Translations under genes and position numbers: made by a program
The notes under the pieces: model-generated
What the model saw: the letters and a program-made list of their open reading frames with translations, nothing else
What the model was told of the DNA's origin: nothing
The model's database searches: none
NCBI RefSeq assembly: GCF_002994745.2
Contig: NC_037092.1
Span: 23,585,001-23,649,000, forward strand
DNA length: 64,000 nucleotides
Direction of reading: 5' to 3'
From: Rosa chinensis
Taxonomy: Eukaryota > Streptophyta > Magnoliopsida > Rosales > Rosaceae
Shown here: positions 34,163-45,990 of the stretch, piece by piece
Position numbering within the stretch: the stretch's first letter is position 1
How the letters are laid out: every line of letters starts with the position of its first letter

Positions 34163-37036
34163 TGTTAATAGATAGTATTAAAAATATTCAGCATTTTTAC
34201 CAAATACACATCTATTGTACATGTGTCCGGAACTATATATCATGTTGCTGATGTAACTTTTCATTCGATTCAATCAATACAGTAGCATTGCCTCTCTATT
34301 TCCTCTGCATTTTTCTTCTTCTTCAAGGTTTTCTTCTTCAAGTTTTCATGGTATCAAAAAGCCAGGTTGCGATCGGTGACCTTGGAGCACTTGAAGATCA
34401 AGATTCATATTCAAAACTACTAAATCAGTCATATACTCGATTCGATTGAAGTTTGGTGTCGTTTTCAGATAAGTTTTCATCTTGAAGAAAGTTCTATGAT
34501 TTGAATCTCTGGTTTTGACACTACTATCTTGCATCGAAGTTTTGGTTGTGTGTTGTGATACTAATTGAAGAGATTGATCGGTATCGAAACTGCTGTTCTC
34601 TATTTCATTCGATTTCTATTGATGTTTTTCCCCAATTGCAAACCCTAATCCCAATTCGTAGATCACTCCAATTTTCTCTGCTTCTGAGATTAAGCTTCAG
34701 TTGTTTGATGTTACTTGTTGATGTCAATCATCCATGGAATCGGATAACTATTCAGGCTTATGTTGGATTTGGGTAAAAGAAAATTTGGCAGGAAGTGTAG
34801 TTTGCGATGATCAAGGACTGTAGCTTTTGTATTGTATTTCTGGAATTTCAACATAAATTTGGAATTTGATGATAGTTTGACAACTTGGGAGACTGCTTTT
34901 GAACTCTTGAAGTTTTGGGGATAATTGAAGCATTTCATTTTCAGTTGATTTTGGCCTCCTATTGAAGAAGACTACTCAGTTGTTAGAATTTCTTGGTTAC
35001 TGAGTATTTGAAGAATTATGGCTTTGGCTACTGTGATCATTTGAAGTATTTTTTTTTATTCTGCATAATTTGACGCTTTATTTGATTGGATAAGATAATT
35101 GAAGACCATTGATGGCATTTGGGGTTTGTCTGGGTCATTTGTTTTTCAGTGAAGATAATAATGGGAAATCTCTTCTTGTGTGGTTGATGGTTGATGAAGG
35201 ATGAAGTTTGCTCCCTCTTATTGATTGTGTGCTAATCACTTGAAGTAGAAGCATTGGTATTTTGTTACCTCCTAGTCATGAACAACAACAACCAGCCACT
35301 CATCTATATGCTTTCAAGCATTTACAACTTACTGCCCGTGAAGTTGGATAATAGCAATTACCTTACATGGTCATTTCAAATGCACAATATGCTCAAAAGC
35401 CTTGGTTTAGAGGGATACATTGATGGTTCATATTCTTGTCTGCCTCAATTCTTGGTGACTGATGGTAGCGTAGATGCTGGAGTTACAAGGGAGTTTCAGG
35501 AATGGGAAAAGAATGATAAAGCATTGATGACTCTTATCACTGCCACTTTGTCTAGTGAAGCATTATCATTTGTGGTTGGAAGCCATAATTCATGTGAAGT
35601 TTGGAAAAATTTGAGGGTGAGATATGGTGTCCATTCTAGATCAGCCGCTATGCAGCTCCAAACAAACCTGTACACAATTCAGAAAGGTGATGACAGTATA
35701 GACAGGTATTTTCAGCGTATCAAGGACATCACTGATCAATGAGCTTCTGTTGGCATTCATATTCCTGATGAAGAGATTATTATCATTGCTGTCAATGGCC
35801 TTCCCTCTGAGTACATGACTATCAAAATCGTGATCAAAGCTCAGATCACAACTATGTCAATGAACAAACTGCGTTCTCTTTTACTTGATGAGGAGTCTAC
35901 TATCGATCAATCTACAACGTCTATGCAGGTTTCTCACTCAACTGCAATTGTTAAAGGGAATGATTATTGTCACAATAACAATGTTGCCATGCCTATACAG
36001 GTTCCTTACACAGTTGCAATGGTTCCTATAACTCCATACTTGGCATCTGGTATAACACAGCAACATGGTGGTCTTCTGTCACAAGTCAATACTGAACTTG
36101 TCAACTCTAATGGTGAAGTGTAGTACAGTAAGTGGTTCTCTCAACCCAACAATGGCTTTCATTCTGACCTTACTAATGGTTTACCTCAGAGGGGTGGACA
36201 GAGAGATAAGTTCAATTTAGGTGATGGCAGGTACTATTATAGAAGTTCTCCAGGTTTTGGTACCTATGGTAACGTTGCTCAGTATTATCATAACTACACA
36301 TATAGGAAATCGAATACTGGTTTTGTGAAATCTAGAGGATTTAGTAATCGGTGTGGAAACTTACACAATTTTGTGATTGATGGTGGTTTTCAACGCAACA
36401 ACAATACTTGTGACAATTCTAGAACTGGTGAATTTTGTGGCTTCAATAACAGATTCACTCAAAGTGTTTCCTCTTCATGTGAAGTTTGCCAAATATGCTC
36501 ACAACTTGGACATTTTGCTAAAAATTGTCCCCAGAGGTCTGCTCCTAGGCAAGTTGTTGCAATTGGCTTTGCTTTACAATGTCAGATTTGCTTTAAGAGG
36601 GGACACAGTGCAGCAGAATGTTTCCATAGGCATCACTATGTTTTTCAACCACAAATTTCTTCAAAACATCAATTTATGGCTACTTCTTTCTCCTCTCAAC
36701 CCAAGTCAGTAACCATTGCAGCTCAACCAAGTCTTTCTACATCCATGCCGCTCATTCCTCCTGGTTGAGGCATCTAGTCTGATATCCTCACCAAAGGTCC
36801 TGTGTTCTTCGCATCATACTTCTTTTCAGCAGCTTGATGCTCCAAATCTCCCATCAAGCTGAGGAGGGGTGTTAATAGATAGTATTAAAAATATTCAGCA
36901 TTTTTACCAAATACACATCTATTGTACACGTGTCCGGAACTATCATGCTGCTGATGTAACTTTTCATTCGATTCAATCAATACAGTAGCATTGCCTCTCT
37001 ATTTCCTCTGCATTTTTCTTCTTCTTCAAGTTTTCA
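34163..37036 (+). mobile_element. Gag-only Ty1/Copia element at the exon 2 donor
   Basis: 2,874 bp flanked by ACAAC (34158-34162, 37037-37041). The LTRs (34163-34348, 186 bp; 36870-37036, 167 bp) run TGTTAATAGA...GTTTTCA and differ mainly by small deletions. The initiator tRNA-Met primer site TGGTATCAAAAAGCC follows the left LTR (34349), and the purine tract GAGGAGGGG precedes the right one. Between them are only gag pieces, with no protease, integrase or reverse transcriptase. It is antisense to the receptor kinase and sits at the exon 2/intron 2 border. Confidence 0.93.
35254..36768 (+). pseudogene. gag: Copia gag, broken by stops
   Basis: The first part (35254-35742) is a UBN2-type Copia gag: LDNSNYLTWSFQMHNMLKSL, then EWEKNDKALMTLI, VWKNLRVRYGVHSR and DRYFQRIKDITDQ, ended by a TGA where the family continues with an S-V-G motif. 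The same frame carries on as ASVGIHIPDEE and down to 36123. The C-terminal part (36325-36768) has two zinc knuckles, CQICSQLGHFAKNC and CQICFKRGHSAAEC. One stop (TGA near 35741) plus a TAG near 36121 divide the frame. No pol follows, so this element would depend on another for mobility. Confidence 0.8.
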
Positions 37037-37038
37037 AC

Positions 37039-37435
37039 AACATGGCAGATCTGATCAGTTCTGGTGGCATTGGCCGCATCGGAAGTCGTACAATTGCCGC
37101 AGGTGACGTTATTCACAAAATATTTGTCGGCTTGAGTAATCCATCCATATTCTCCGCTGCATGGATCAGCACTAAAATTCCAGTTTGTCTTCCCCAGTGT
37201 TTTTGCTATGTCCTTCAAAGCTTGTACTACGTTCAAATACACAGTAAAAGGCAACAGTTAAACACATGCAGATATGCCCAACTCAGTAAGACATTCTCAC
37301 AAGTCATATCTACTCTTATTCAGTTATACCTTCATCGGCTGATAATCGATTAGCTCCGAAAGCTAAGGTTGCAAAGCAAAGTAGCAGGAGAGAATGAACC
37401 AGAAGACGATGGATCAACAGCATGTAGTTGTTCAT
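37039..37435 (-). pseudogene. Receptor-kinase exons 1 and 2 (signal peptide and Cys-rich cap)
   Basis: Exon 1 (37330-37435) encodes MNNYMLLIHRLLVHSLLLLC and on to FGANRLSADE, a good secretory signal peptide. The first Met is preceded by sequence equal in position to the start of the duplicate at 8906. Exon 2 (~37039-37226) encodes VQALKDIAKTLGK, NWNFSADPCSGEYGW and the Cys-rich cap NNVTCGNCTTSD...TDQICHV that precedes the first LRR. Exon 1 ends GAAG|GTATAAC and exon 2 begins after AACGTAG. The Copia insertion begins within a few bases of the exon 2 end, so the native donor cannot be fixed with certainty. Confidence 0.88.
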
Positions 37436-37510
37436 CTTTCTCAGGCAAAAACCTTTCAGCACAAACGTAGGGAAGAGAGCTAGCTATAAAGTGTTGAGAG
37501 CTCTGGAGTT

Positions 37511-37520
37511 AATTTATATA
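37511..37520 (-). promoter_or_regulatory. Possible TATA box of the receptor-kinase gene
   Basis: TATATAAATT on the minus strand, about 80 bp upstream of the exon 1 Met. Its position fits a plant core promoter. Nothing else supports it. Confidence 0.35.
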
Positions 37521-38027
37521 TGAATTATTGTGAGGAACAGCTAGCCTTTACATTTGCTTTGATTATTTTAGAGAGAGATGGAGGATGCTGATAGATTAGC
37601 AGTAGACCTCCTATGTAAGGTGGAACCAGGATTTGACACTCTTGGGGGGCCACATAATCTTTCTGTCTTTCTTCAGAAAGATTTTAATCAATGCATGTAT
37701 TATTCCTGTACTAATCCCTTTGTTACTAGTTACACTACTACTTCTTCAAGTTTGGTACTCCAAAAGAAAACTTTCCTAGTTTCAATTCTTTGTTCATGCA
37801 TGTTGGAAATAAACGATTGTATATGCTATTGAGGTGAGATTTAAGAAAAGATAGATACTATTATTAATTAATTGTTCGTCAAATACAAATTCTGAAAAAC
37901 CCACAATGAGCAAAAATTATTTCACTTATCTCAGCAACAGATTTTTATTCTCACATACACAATTTGACATCAAATGACCATTTTATCCTTAACTTAATTA
38001 ATAAATTACATTTTGTGCCACTCTCAT

Positions 38028-38028
<1 letters not shown>
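37521..38028. other. Upstream region of the receptor kinase; no gene seen
   Basis: AT-rich. Contains a short open frame on the plus strand (37578-37832) without recognisable content. Confidence 0.4.
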
Positions 38029-38070
<42 letters not shown>

Positions 38071-39110
38071 ATCGTAGTCGAGCCAAACTGAATTCCGGCT
38101 TCCCAAATCTCTAGCTCATCACGACGGAAACCTTAGGATGCTTTGTATCAAATTCTGGCAACCTCACCAACTCCCTCCCCGTCGACGTCAGCGTACTCGT
38201 CGAACTCAGTCCCCGTGCCATCTGGTTTCTCCTTCTCTCTCTCTTTCTTTCCAATCTCCAGTTTCGGCGGAGGAGCACTCTTCGCCTTCTTCCTCTTGCT
38301 ACTCCAGCAATGAGCTCAATTTACGTCTCCAGCTGAAGACGCTGCTTCTGGTCAGCTCGTCATCTTGCCGCTTCTGGATCTGGACCAAGATGCTGAACGA
38401 CATCTCCGTTTGAAGACGACTTCTGGTCCCAAGTCTCACGGTTAAACTCCGATTGGGTACCCAGAACTTTTCTCTGGGTGCGCAAATCAATTTCTTTGTT
38501 TTTTTTTAAGTAATGGGTCAGAAGGAAAGGAAAAAAAAAAGTTTTGAATGTTTATTGGGGGGGGGGGGGGGGGGGGGGTAATATACTTCTATTGGAGGAT
38601 AATAGACGTTTTGAATTGATATTATCTTCTTTTTTTTTCTTTAATCAAAATTTTATTTGTCTAATTTTAGAAAGATTAATTCTCATTCCGGCAACCGAAA
38701 ATCCTATTGGGGGGCAATAGAGGTTTATTGCCCCTTTATTAGGGGGTAATAGATGTCTATTGGGGGTAATAAACCTATAAACCTTTCAGTTGAGGTTTTC
38801 AGAAAAGTCCTGTGGGCGGCGGCCGGTGACCGGAATCTGGCATCCGGTGACCAGACTCCGCGCGTAGTCTTCTATGGTTTCTCTCTCTTCCATTCTCTCT
38901 GTCTCTCTCTCTAAGTAACAAAGGGATGAGGGTAAAATGGTATTAAAAAAAAACAAATCTTAATGGGATATTAGGAAAGACCTCCTTAGAGTGTTTTGGG
39001 TAAGAGAGAATTAAAAAAACTTAATGGAGTAAGTAAGAAAAAAATTTCTAAAAATGGGGTAAATAGACAAAAACCCTATTCTAAATTAACGCTGCCCTCT
39101 TGCTTTTTGT
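38029..39110. repeat. Unclassified repeat region with (CT)n and a 22-G run
   Basis: Begins with a (CT)n microsatellite (38029-38067), then a C/T-rich, Ser/Leu/Arg-coding open stretch (38138-38413), an uninterrupted run of 22 G (38557-38578), and several related phrases of the type CTATTGGGGGGTAATA at 38570-38780. A second CT-rich stretch is at 38880-38915. The style is that of a non-autonomous transposon with G-rich internal repeats, but I found no clear ends. Confidence 0.45.
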
Positions 39111-39381
39111 TTGATTAAACCTTTTTTTTTTTTTTTTTTAAATATCTACAATGAATTTGTTCACAATTTCTAAATTTGTGCACACCGAGCATCCCTCACC
39201 AGTTGGGTTTGAGTTGGCTCATCAAGAAAACGAATATGGGTTAATTTTAGTTACCCACACTAGTGGTTTACCTTTTATTACGCCAAAAAGGATATATATA
39301 TAAAACAAAAAGGGCCCATAATATGGGATCTACTCAAACTTGTTTTTTAAAAACTTTGTTTAGATTAACTTTCAACAGTAG

Positions 39382-39553
39382 TGTTCACCTGGTTAGTTGC
39401 TGACCAAAGAATTTATACTCAATAACCCTTAGATTTACATCCAATGGTAGAAAACAAAACACCTCAACTTAATAATAATTCTTTCTATCATTAGATTTAC
39501 ATGTAAGGGTGGTTGACCATTATTTTCTTGGTCAATAACTGACCAGGTGAACA
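39382..39553. mobile_element. 172-bp MITE-like inverted-repeat element
   Basis: The ends are inverted: TGTTCACCTGGTTAGTTGCTG on the left, and the inverse of TGTTCACCTGGTCAGTTATTG on the right. Similarity continues inward (GACCAA, TTAGATTTACAT), so most of the element can fold back. There is no clear target duplication. Confidence 0.65.
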
Positions 39554-39916
39554 TTTTCGTAACTTTCAATTTGCTCCCTTTTCATTGGACGCCACCAAGT
39601 AACTACATTATTTTTATGTACAAGCAATATCATAATTACTCTAGCACTGCCGTACTGGCCAGAAATTATACACTAATTCTTTGAATTTTGAAATTATAAA
39701 TGCAATTAATCCAATAGCTCAACAAACGAATTTCTGCATTTTTTTTTTGTGGTATCTACCTATAAAAGATCACGGGGCTTGAAGGGTTATCTCTTTACAC
39801 ATTTCCAACACTGGGACTATAAAGCCAAAAACAAATGTATGTAGAAATAATCTTTCCGGCCTTTTAACGTTTTTGTTGGCCATGTTGTTTAGTGGATATA
39901 CTTTTTAATATTACTT

Positions 39917-40760
39917 TATGGGGGCGGATCAATGACATACAAAATTATAGTTAAGATTATACTTCAATTTTAGTTCATTAGATTAGTACGAAATTAAGGG
40001 CTGAGATTAAATCTTATATTTTTCTCTTGCATCTTTAATTAAAGTTAATTAATTAATTTTAAATTCTAGAAACTTAAATGAAAAATGAAAAAAACTGTTT
40101 GCCAGTTGCCAGAGAGAGTAGTCGCCAATCCTTCACCCAACAGTCCCACCCACAAAGATGTTCTGTTCACCACCTCCGCCATCATTGGTGTCCTCACCAC
40201 CATAACGACTACGTCTCCGTCTTCACTTCGACTTTAAGCAACGCACCCCTGGTTCGCCTTCATACTTATGATGCAAAAGTTTACATTATATTCTGGGATT
40301 GAATTTTCCGAACATCTATCTAGCATATGGTACGTTTTGTTGATGGTTGCAGGCCAGTTTTGTATGCATTTGTGTTGCATATAAGCAAAGCATCAAATAT
40401 GCTCTAGTTTTGGGGTTTTAATTAGATGGTTTGGTGATAATTATTTAGTTTAGATATGTATGATAATGGCCTGGGCTTTCTTCAATCCCTTTTGATTTTC
40501 CATCAACGGATGAAGAAGACGTAATAGGAGGCATCTTCATCTACCTTAATCCTTTTTGAATCCTCAGGGCAGCTATGGCTTTGTTTTCAATTTACTTTTT
40601 TTATTTAATTAAAAATCAGTCAATTAATTTAATTAAATTAAACATGAAAACAAAGAAATAAAATGTTTAATCTCAGCCCTTAATTACATAAGAATCTAAT
40701 GGACCGAAATTGAAGTATAATCTTAACTATAATTTAAGATGCTACTGATCCTTCCCCTTA
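39917..40760. mobile_element. TIR element, 0.84 kb
   Basis: Inverted ends of roughly 100 bp (39918-40020 and 40660-40760) share phrases such as AATTATAGTTAAGATTATACTTCAATTT and TTAAGGGCTGAGATTAAA. The interior includes a 74-codon frame (40078-40302) and the start of a plausible intron, with no recognised domain. A duplication could not be fixed. Confidence 0.6.
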
Positions 40761-41270
40761 TTTTATTTATTTATTTGTAGCTTAAAGAGAGTACTGCTTT
40801 GGTTTCTCATAGCCTCCTTCCTCTTCGACGAACCCTTAAAGATTAAAAATAAAAATGCGACAATTTTTTAGAGTCCTTGTGCTTATAGTAAGTAAATTTT
40901 CTTTTTTGTTGCATGTTTCACATATAACTTGTTGAAACTCTTGTCCAAAATTTAAGAAGTGGAAAAAATGATTACGTACACTTTTTTTTTTCTTCTTAAA
41001 TCAAAGTAAACATTTCTTTGTCTCCCACAATCAAGCACTTAAGTTACTTCGCATCTCTGTTTTTAAAGGCGATGCTGATGCGCGCTCGGGGCGCGCTCTG
41101 GTGTGAAGCGACTAAAAATCGCCTCACCAGTCCAAACTAGAGCCTGCTACTGGAAAAGCATTGGGGCGGCCATTTTTGCAGAAAGCAAGCTCTGATGCGG
41201 CGAGAGGCGGAAGGTAGAAGATAAAGTCGCATGGGTTTTTTTATTTATTTCTTTTGATCGAAATGACGTC
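40761..41270. other. No gene seen
   Basis: AT-rich, then a short GC-rich stretch (41060-41215: GATGCGCGCTCGGGGCGCGC) with no open frame worth reporting. Confidence 0.4.
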
Positions 41271-41278
41271 GTTTTAGC

Positions 41279-41348
41279 TAGGAGCGGAAGCAAGTGGTAG
41301 GCTCTATGGGCTGCAGCCTATACAATATTTTGGACCAAAAACCCTTAA

Positions 41349-41380
<32 letters not shown>

Positions 41381-42163
41381 TTACCTTCAGCCCATACTAG
41401 CCCAAAGAAGAAAAAAAAATTATATGCAGGTCGCGTCCTCCTACAGGCCACAGCAGCTCACTACTCAGACCTCAGTAGGTCAGTGGCGGCAAAAACTATG
41501 CCGCCCAAGCCAAAGAACTTGGCAACGCCGTCCCCAAGGTCCCCTCTTTTCTTCTCTTTCCACTCTTTTCTGTATCTCAATTTCCAATCTTGATTCGGAT
41601 GGTCCATGAAGGAGCCTGTGCTTTTTCTCAAACTGACGTCGTCTTACTTGGAAAACAGAGGCACCATCGAAATCCCTCACCCTCTGGAGTCGTTGGACCA
41701 TGAGGTGGAGCTTGCTGTCATCATATCCAAGAAAGCTCGCGATGTTCCCCAGGCTAAGGCCATGGATTACGTTAGTGGTAATTTCTTTTATTGATTGCTA
41801 TATTTACTAATCGATTGAATGTTGTGCTAATTTGATTTTAAAGAGATGATCTTGTTTAAGTTGGAATCTGATTAGTGACAATCACATTGTTTAAGGTTAT
41901 GCACTTTCTCTTGATATGACTGCCAGAGAGATTCAAGCTACTGCTAAGGTAATCATCATGTTTGTGATGTAATAATTTGTAGTGTGAATTGATGCTATAC
42001 TTATAAATCATAGTGTGAGGCTATACTTTAGATAGCTATTGATAAATCGAGAGGTACCTTAATCTTCATATAAGATTATAAGCTGTGTAAAACACTAGCA
42101 AGTTAACTCCTAGTGTGTTCCTATGAAGTATTCTAGTGCATCAGTTCAAATTTTAGATCTAAA

Positions 42164-42199
<36 letters not shown>

Positions 42200-42267
42200 A
42201 TAAAATAAATAAATAGCATGTACTTCTAATTAGTCTAGACAAGTATCGGATCCTGGATCCGCCACTG
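41279..42267 (+). mobile_element. hAT-like element carrying a FAH-domain gene fragment
   Basis: 989 bp. The left end reads TAGGAGCGGAAGCA and the right end, inverted, CAGTGGCGGATCC, the style of hAT termini. The flanking 8-mers are GTTTTAGC (41271-41278) and GTTTTGGC (42268-42275), 7 of 8 identical, matching the 8-bp hAT duplication. Inside are two exons of a fumarylacetoacetate-hydrolase-domain gene, a (GT)n(AT)n tract (41349-41380) and an (AAT)n tract (42165-42195). There is no transposase. Confidence 0.7.
41606..41948 (+). pseudogene. FAH-domain (FAHD1-like acylpyruvase) gene fragment
   Basis: Exon 41606-41777 encodes PVLFLKLTSSYLENRGTIEI, then HPLESLDHEVELAVII with the E-x-E metal ligands of FAH enzymes, and ends at DYVSG. 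Exon 41896-41948 encodes YALSLDMTAREIQATAK with the third acidic ligand (Asp). The intervening intron keeps GT-AG ends, and the second exon still has a GTAATC donor. The N-terminal part and the later two thirds of the ~220-residue enzyme are missing. In mitochondria FAHD1-type proteins act on acylpyruvates and oxaloacetate. With the intron retained, capture was at the DNA level. Confidence 0.85.
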
Positions 42268-42294
42268 GTTTTGGCAAATAACTTTTATGAAAAT

Positions 42295-43729
42295 GGAAAA
42301 TTTTTTAAACAGTACACCAACTAAGGCCACTAATAATTTCTATACCTAAAGTTACGAATTATAAACTTTAGTATATGAATTTAGAATTCCGACCCATTAT
42401 CTAGACACGGCGTTATTAACATCGTTTACTTTTATGTCATTACTCACTTGCCAGAGGGTAATTTAGTACTTTTACCTCTCTCTCTTTCTCTCCATCCATG
42501 GCCGTGACTGGAACTCAGTTATTGCAGACTTGGCTCGGAGTGGTAACTCCGTCGAAGCCCTTTGAACCTTTTCTTCAATGCGAAAGCTCTCTCAGACCCT
42601 ACCGCTCCTCCTTTCCTTGCGCCATCAAATCCTGCTCTGCTCTATGGGATCTTCACTCTGGCAGGCAAGGCCACCAACAGGCCTTGACAATTTTTGTTGG
42701 AAGTTTTCATTTTTTTGATGTGTAATTTGATGGAAGATTAGTATTTTGTTGACTAGTTCGGATTAGTTTTGATTCCGATGTAGAGTGTCTGAAATCCTGG
42801 TATAAGAAGATGATGACGAGACTGAAGGTGTTAGTAGGATAACGACCGATGATCGCTGACTGGAAGAAGAAGATGATGAATATGGAGGAAGAAGTAGATC
42901 AAATCTAGAGTAAGAAGAAGATGACAACGAAAGCGGAGGAATGGATTCATGATTTATCATCCCATTTGCTGTTAGCGTTCTGTACTTTTCTGGAAATTTC
43001 TTGGCTCCTTCTCAACTCAAGTTTGTAGTTGATTAAGCTTTGTCTCATATGTTGAGAAACAGAGGTGAATCATGTTCCCACAGTTCTTATTCAATGGTTC
43101 CGTCATGAGCTTTGGCATATGATTGCAAATTGATATAACCTCTTGGAAATAAGAATTGTGCCCAATTTTATTTTATTTTTATTTTTTTGTCTTGATTTTT
43201 CTTTAGAAATTATTGTCCAATTGATTGTGCCCAGCAATAGACTATTTTTGGATCATTGGTCTGCAACAAGAATGAGGAAGGGTGACCTATCTTTGACAAT
43301 GAAATTTATGCATTAAAGAATAAAGAGATTGAAGAAGAAGTTGGATGCGTTTTTGGGTGAGGTCATGCAGAAATGGAGAAATATGTGGACACCAGCATAT
43401 TCTCTCCTCTTCTTCTTCAAGCAAAGCTTCGGTGCTCTTCTTCCCGCACTTTCATCACAAATCTCTTAGGATTTTCTAGCAAATTGAGATGTAGAGAGAG
43501 AAAGAATCACAGATATGAAGGTGAGGAGAGAGGAATTAGGTCTAAGAATCTCTCGCTTTCGTCGCTTGAATTCTTAGCGCAACCGGCGACAACGCCGACA
43601 CCGGTGGGTTCCCAATCCTTCAATTAGACAAAAGAAATGTTCAATCTTGATGGGTGTGGATTGATGGTAATGGTTAAATTTGCAGAGGTGATCAGGATTA
43701 GGAGAGGGAAAGAGTGATGGTGCCCATAA

Positions 43730-43786
<57 letters not shown>

Positions 43787-43952
43787 ACGCTGAATGCCCA
43801 GAGTAAGAGAGAAAAAGTCAGGTGCCAAAGTAAAAATCTGAAGAGACCAAATTACTCCTCAAATTATGCTAGGTGGCACGTTTATTAACGGCGTCATTGA
43901 CGCTGTGTCTAGATAATCATGTACTAAAGTTTATAATTCGTAAAAATTTTCT
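42295..43952. mobile_element. 1.66 kb TIR element, related to the 10.4 kb one
   Basis: Inverted ends share ACGAATTATAAACTTTAGTA and TTATCTAGACAC-GCG phrases (42351-42452 against 43870-43945). The right end seems to have lost about 48 bp compared with the left. The subterminal wording (AACGGCGT...GACGC, CAGTACxCCAA) matches the element at 10368-10985, so both belong to one superfamily, probably Mutator-like. The interior has weak open frames on both strands and a (GT)n(GA)n tract at 43733-43787. No transposase. Confidence 0.55.
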
Positions 43953-44061
43953 CCTCTGAAATTTTTTTTGGGCCAATCCAATGGAGGTAGGTAACATGCA
44001 AAAGATAATGGCCCATTTACATTCAGCCCCAATAGCCCAAATAATTTAATAATCTAATATT

Positions 44062-44296
44062 TGTTTAAGGAAAACCAAAATTGGGAGAGAATTGAGTCGT
44101 GTTTACATTGATAATAGGGGCCTCTTTATATAGAGGATTACAAACATAGAGACAAAGTTGTATATGGAAACATAATCGTACATTGAATGGACATCTCCTA
44201 AGATTCTACGAGAATATCTCTAATATAAACCCTATTTCAACTAGAGAAAGTAACCTCTAGTTTGGGCCAGACACATATTCTGGATTTACTTGAACA
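44062..44296 (-). repeat. Copia 3' LTR (outer nest)
   Basis: 235 bp; left boundary fixed by the ATATT duplication. Directly inside is a purine tract (plus strand CTCCCCCTTGTGTCG). Confidence 0.92.
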
Positions 44297-45622
44297 CTCC
44301 CCCTTGTGTCGCCCAAACGTGGTGCTTCTCTCGTTGCCTCGTTAAAAAACCTTGACGAGTAACAAGAACCCTGTGGGACAAAAATAACCTCAGTCAAAGG
44401 GGAAAAAGAGCACAACACACCATTCACGTTTCGAGACCGTACATGTAGACTCCCCCTGATGTCTGCATCTCCCCCTGATGACTACGGTCATGGGAGTTCG
44501 GATAACTTCCGCAAATGATGCTACCAACATGTTTCTCGAAAGTGGAATTTAGGCAATGACTTAGTGAGCAAGCTTGCCATACTGTCCTCAGTTCGAACCT
44601 AGTTCACTTTGATCTTGAGAAGAGTCTGTTGCTGCTGATTATGCTTGGTGTTGTCGCTTTTGATGTAGCCTTTCTTCACTTATTCAAAATAAGCAGCATT
44701 ATCGTAAATGCTCGTAGGCTCATCTGTGGTAGACTTCAAACCACAATTATTCGAACATGCGTAATTATGAATCCAATCAGTATACAATCACGAACCACTT
44801 CATGAAGAGCAATGATCTCTGCATTGTTCGAAGATATAGCGACTAGGGTCTGTTATGTAGACCTCCAAGATATCATGGTCTTTACCCATGGTGAACACTT
44901 AACCAATTTGGAAATGACCTTTGTATGGGTCAGAAAGATGCCCAATATCAGCAAAACCTTCCAAAACACATGTCGTTTTGGGATGGGGATAATAGACGCA
45001 GGCCAGTGTTGGCGGCATAGGGATAGAACAAGCCCATATCAATCGTACATCTCAAGTATCGAAAGATATCTTTCACACCAATCCAATGGCGTCGCGTTGG
45101 CGAGAAGCTATATCTAGCTAACAAGTTCACTGCAAATGAGATGTCTGATCTTGTGCATTGAGCTAAGTACAATAATGCACCGATTGTACTTAACAAGGGC
45201 ATTTCTGCCCCTAGCGCATCTTCGTCATCATCCTTCGAACGAAGAGGATCCTTTTCAAGATCAAGACTACGGACGATCATGGGGGTGCTTGAAGGCTGGA
45301 CCTTGTCAAAATGCCTAAGCATCTATCAACACGATGCTCAAGTTCCAAACCAAGACATAATCGTGTTCTCCCATAATCCTTCATCTCAAGATCGGATTTC
45401 AAGTGTTTAGTGGTTTTCCTTAACTCTTTAAGGGCTTCCAATGAAGATCATGTCTAACATGAACCGCGATAGAATCCGAAACTTGTTATGAAAACGCACG
45501 GGCATATCCCCTCTCAATCAAGTAGTCATCTTAGTAAGCGTTTCAACCTTATTGTAAACACGCTCCGTGGTTTAGAGCTACTTGACTTGGGTAAATGAAG
45601 TTCACCATGAACCTTCATGTAC
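44297..45622 (-). pseudogene. pol: Copia pol C-terminal half, degenerate
   Basis: The minus strand at 44948-45322 reads as the end of a Copia reverse transcriptase and the start of RNase H: PSSTPMIVRSLD, ALLYLAQCTRSDISFAVNLL, ARYSFSPTRRHWIGVKDIFR and YLRCTIDMGLFY. Stops and frameshifts lie on both sides. The reading continues, before the Gypsy insertion, from the fragment at 57560 on. Confidence 0.8.
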
Positions 45623-45627
45623 ATTCC

Positions 45628-45990
45628 TAACACAGTGAAAGCTACAAGGATGATAGATGAAAACGGTAGACAAGCGTCGAACCGAATATGGAACAAGAAG
45701 AGAGATAAATTTCTGAGAAACTGAATTGTTATTGAATTGTTGAATGCCTAATACAACGTAGAGGGTGCCTTATATAGGCTCTAACTCATAATCCTATTTA
45801 TTTTAGAACTAGGAAATAACAAACTTGCTGGACTGGAAGTCCTTATTGAAATAGTAAATGTATGCTAAGTCTATGAAGATAAGGAAAATAAACCTAAGAA
45901 TTATAGGAAACTTATGCTTGCTTACGACGTTGTTTATCAATGCGTTTCGCAAGCTGCTCTTCGAATTCTTCGGCAAGGTGTTTTACATCA
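45628..45990 (-). repeat. Gypsy 3' LTR
   Basis: 363 bp. The boundaries follow from the equal-length partner and the ATTCC duplication. On the minus strand it begins TGATGTAAAACACC. It carries a TATATAAGGC-type TATA stretch on the minus strand (near 45770). Confidence 0.9.

Noticed and set aside
41606..41794. A small intact FAHD protein
   Set aside because: The apparent Met is internal to the family's sequence, a GT donor ends the homology at 41777, and later exons are missing.
43574..43828. Open frame with Ser-Leu and Thr-His repeats
   Set aside because: Translation of a (GT)n(GA)n microsatellite.
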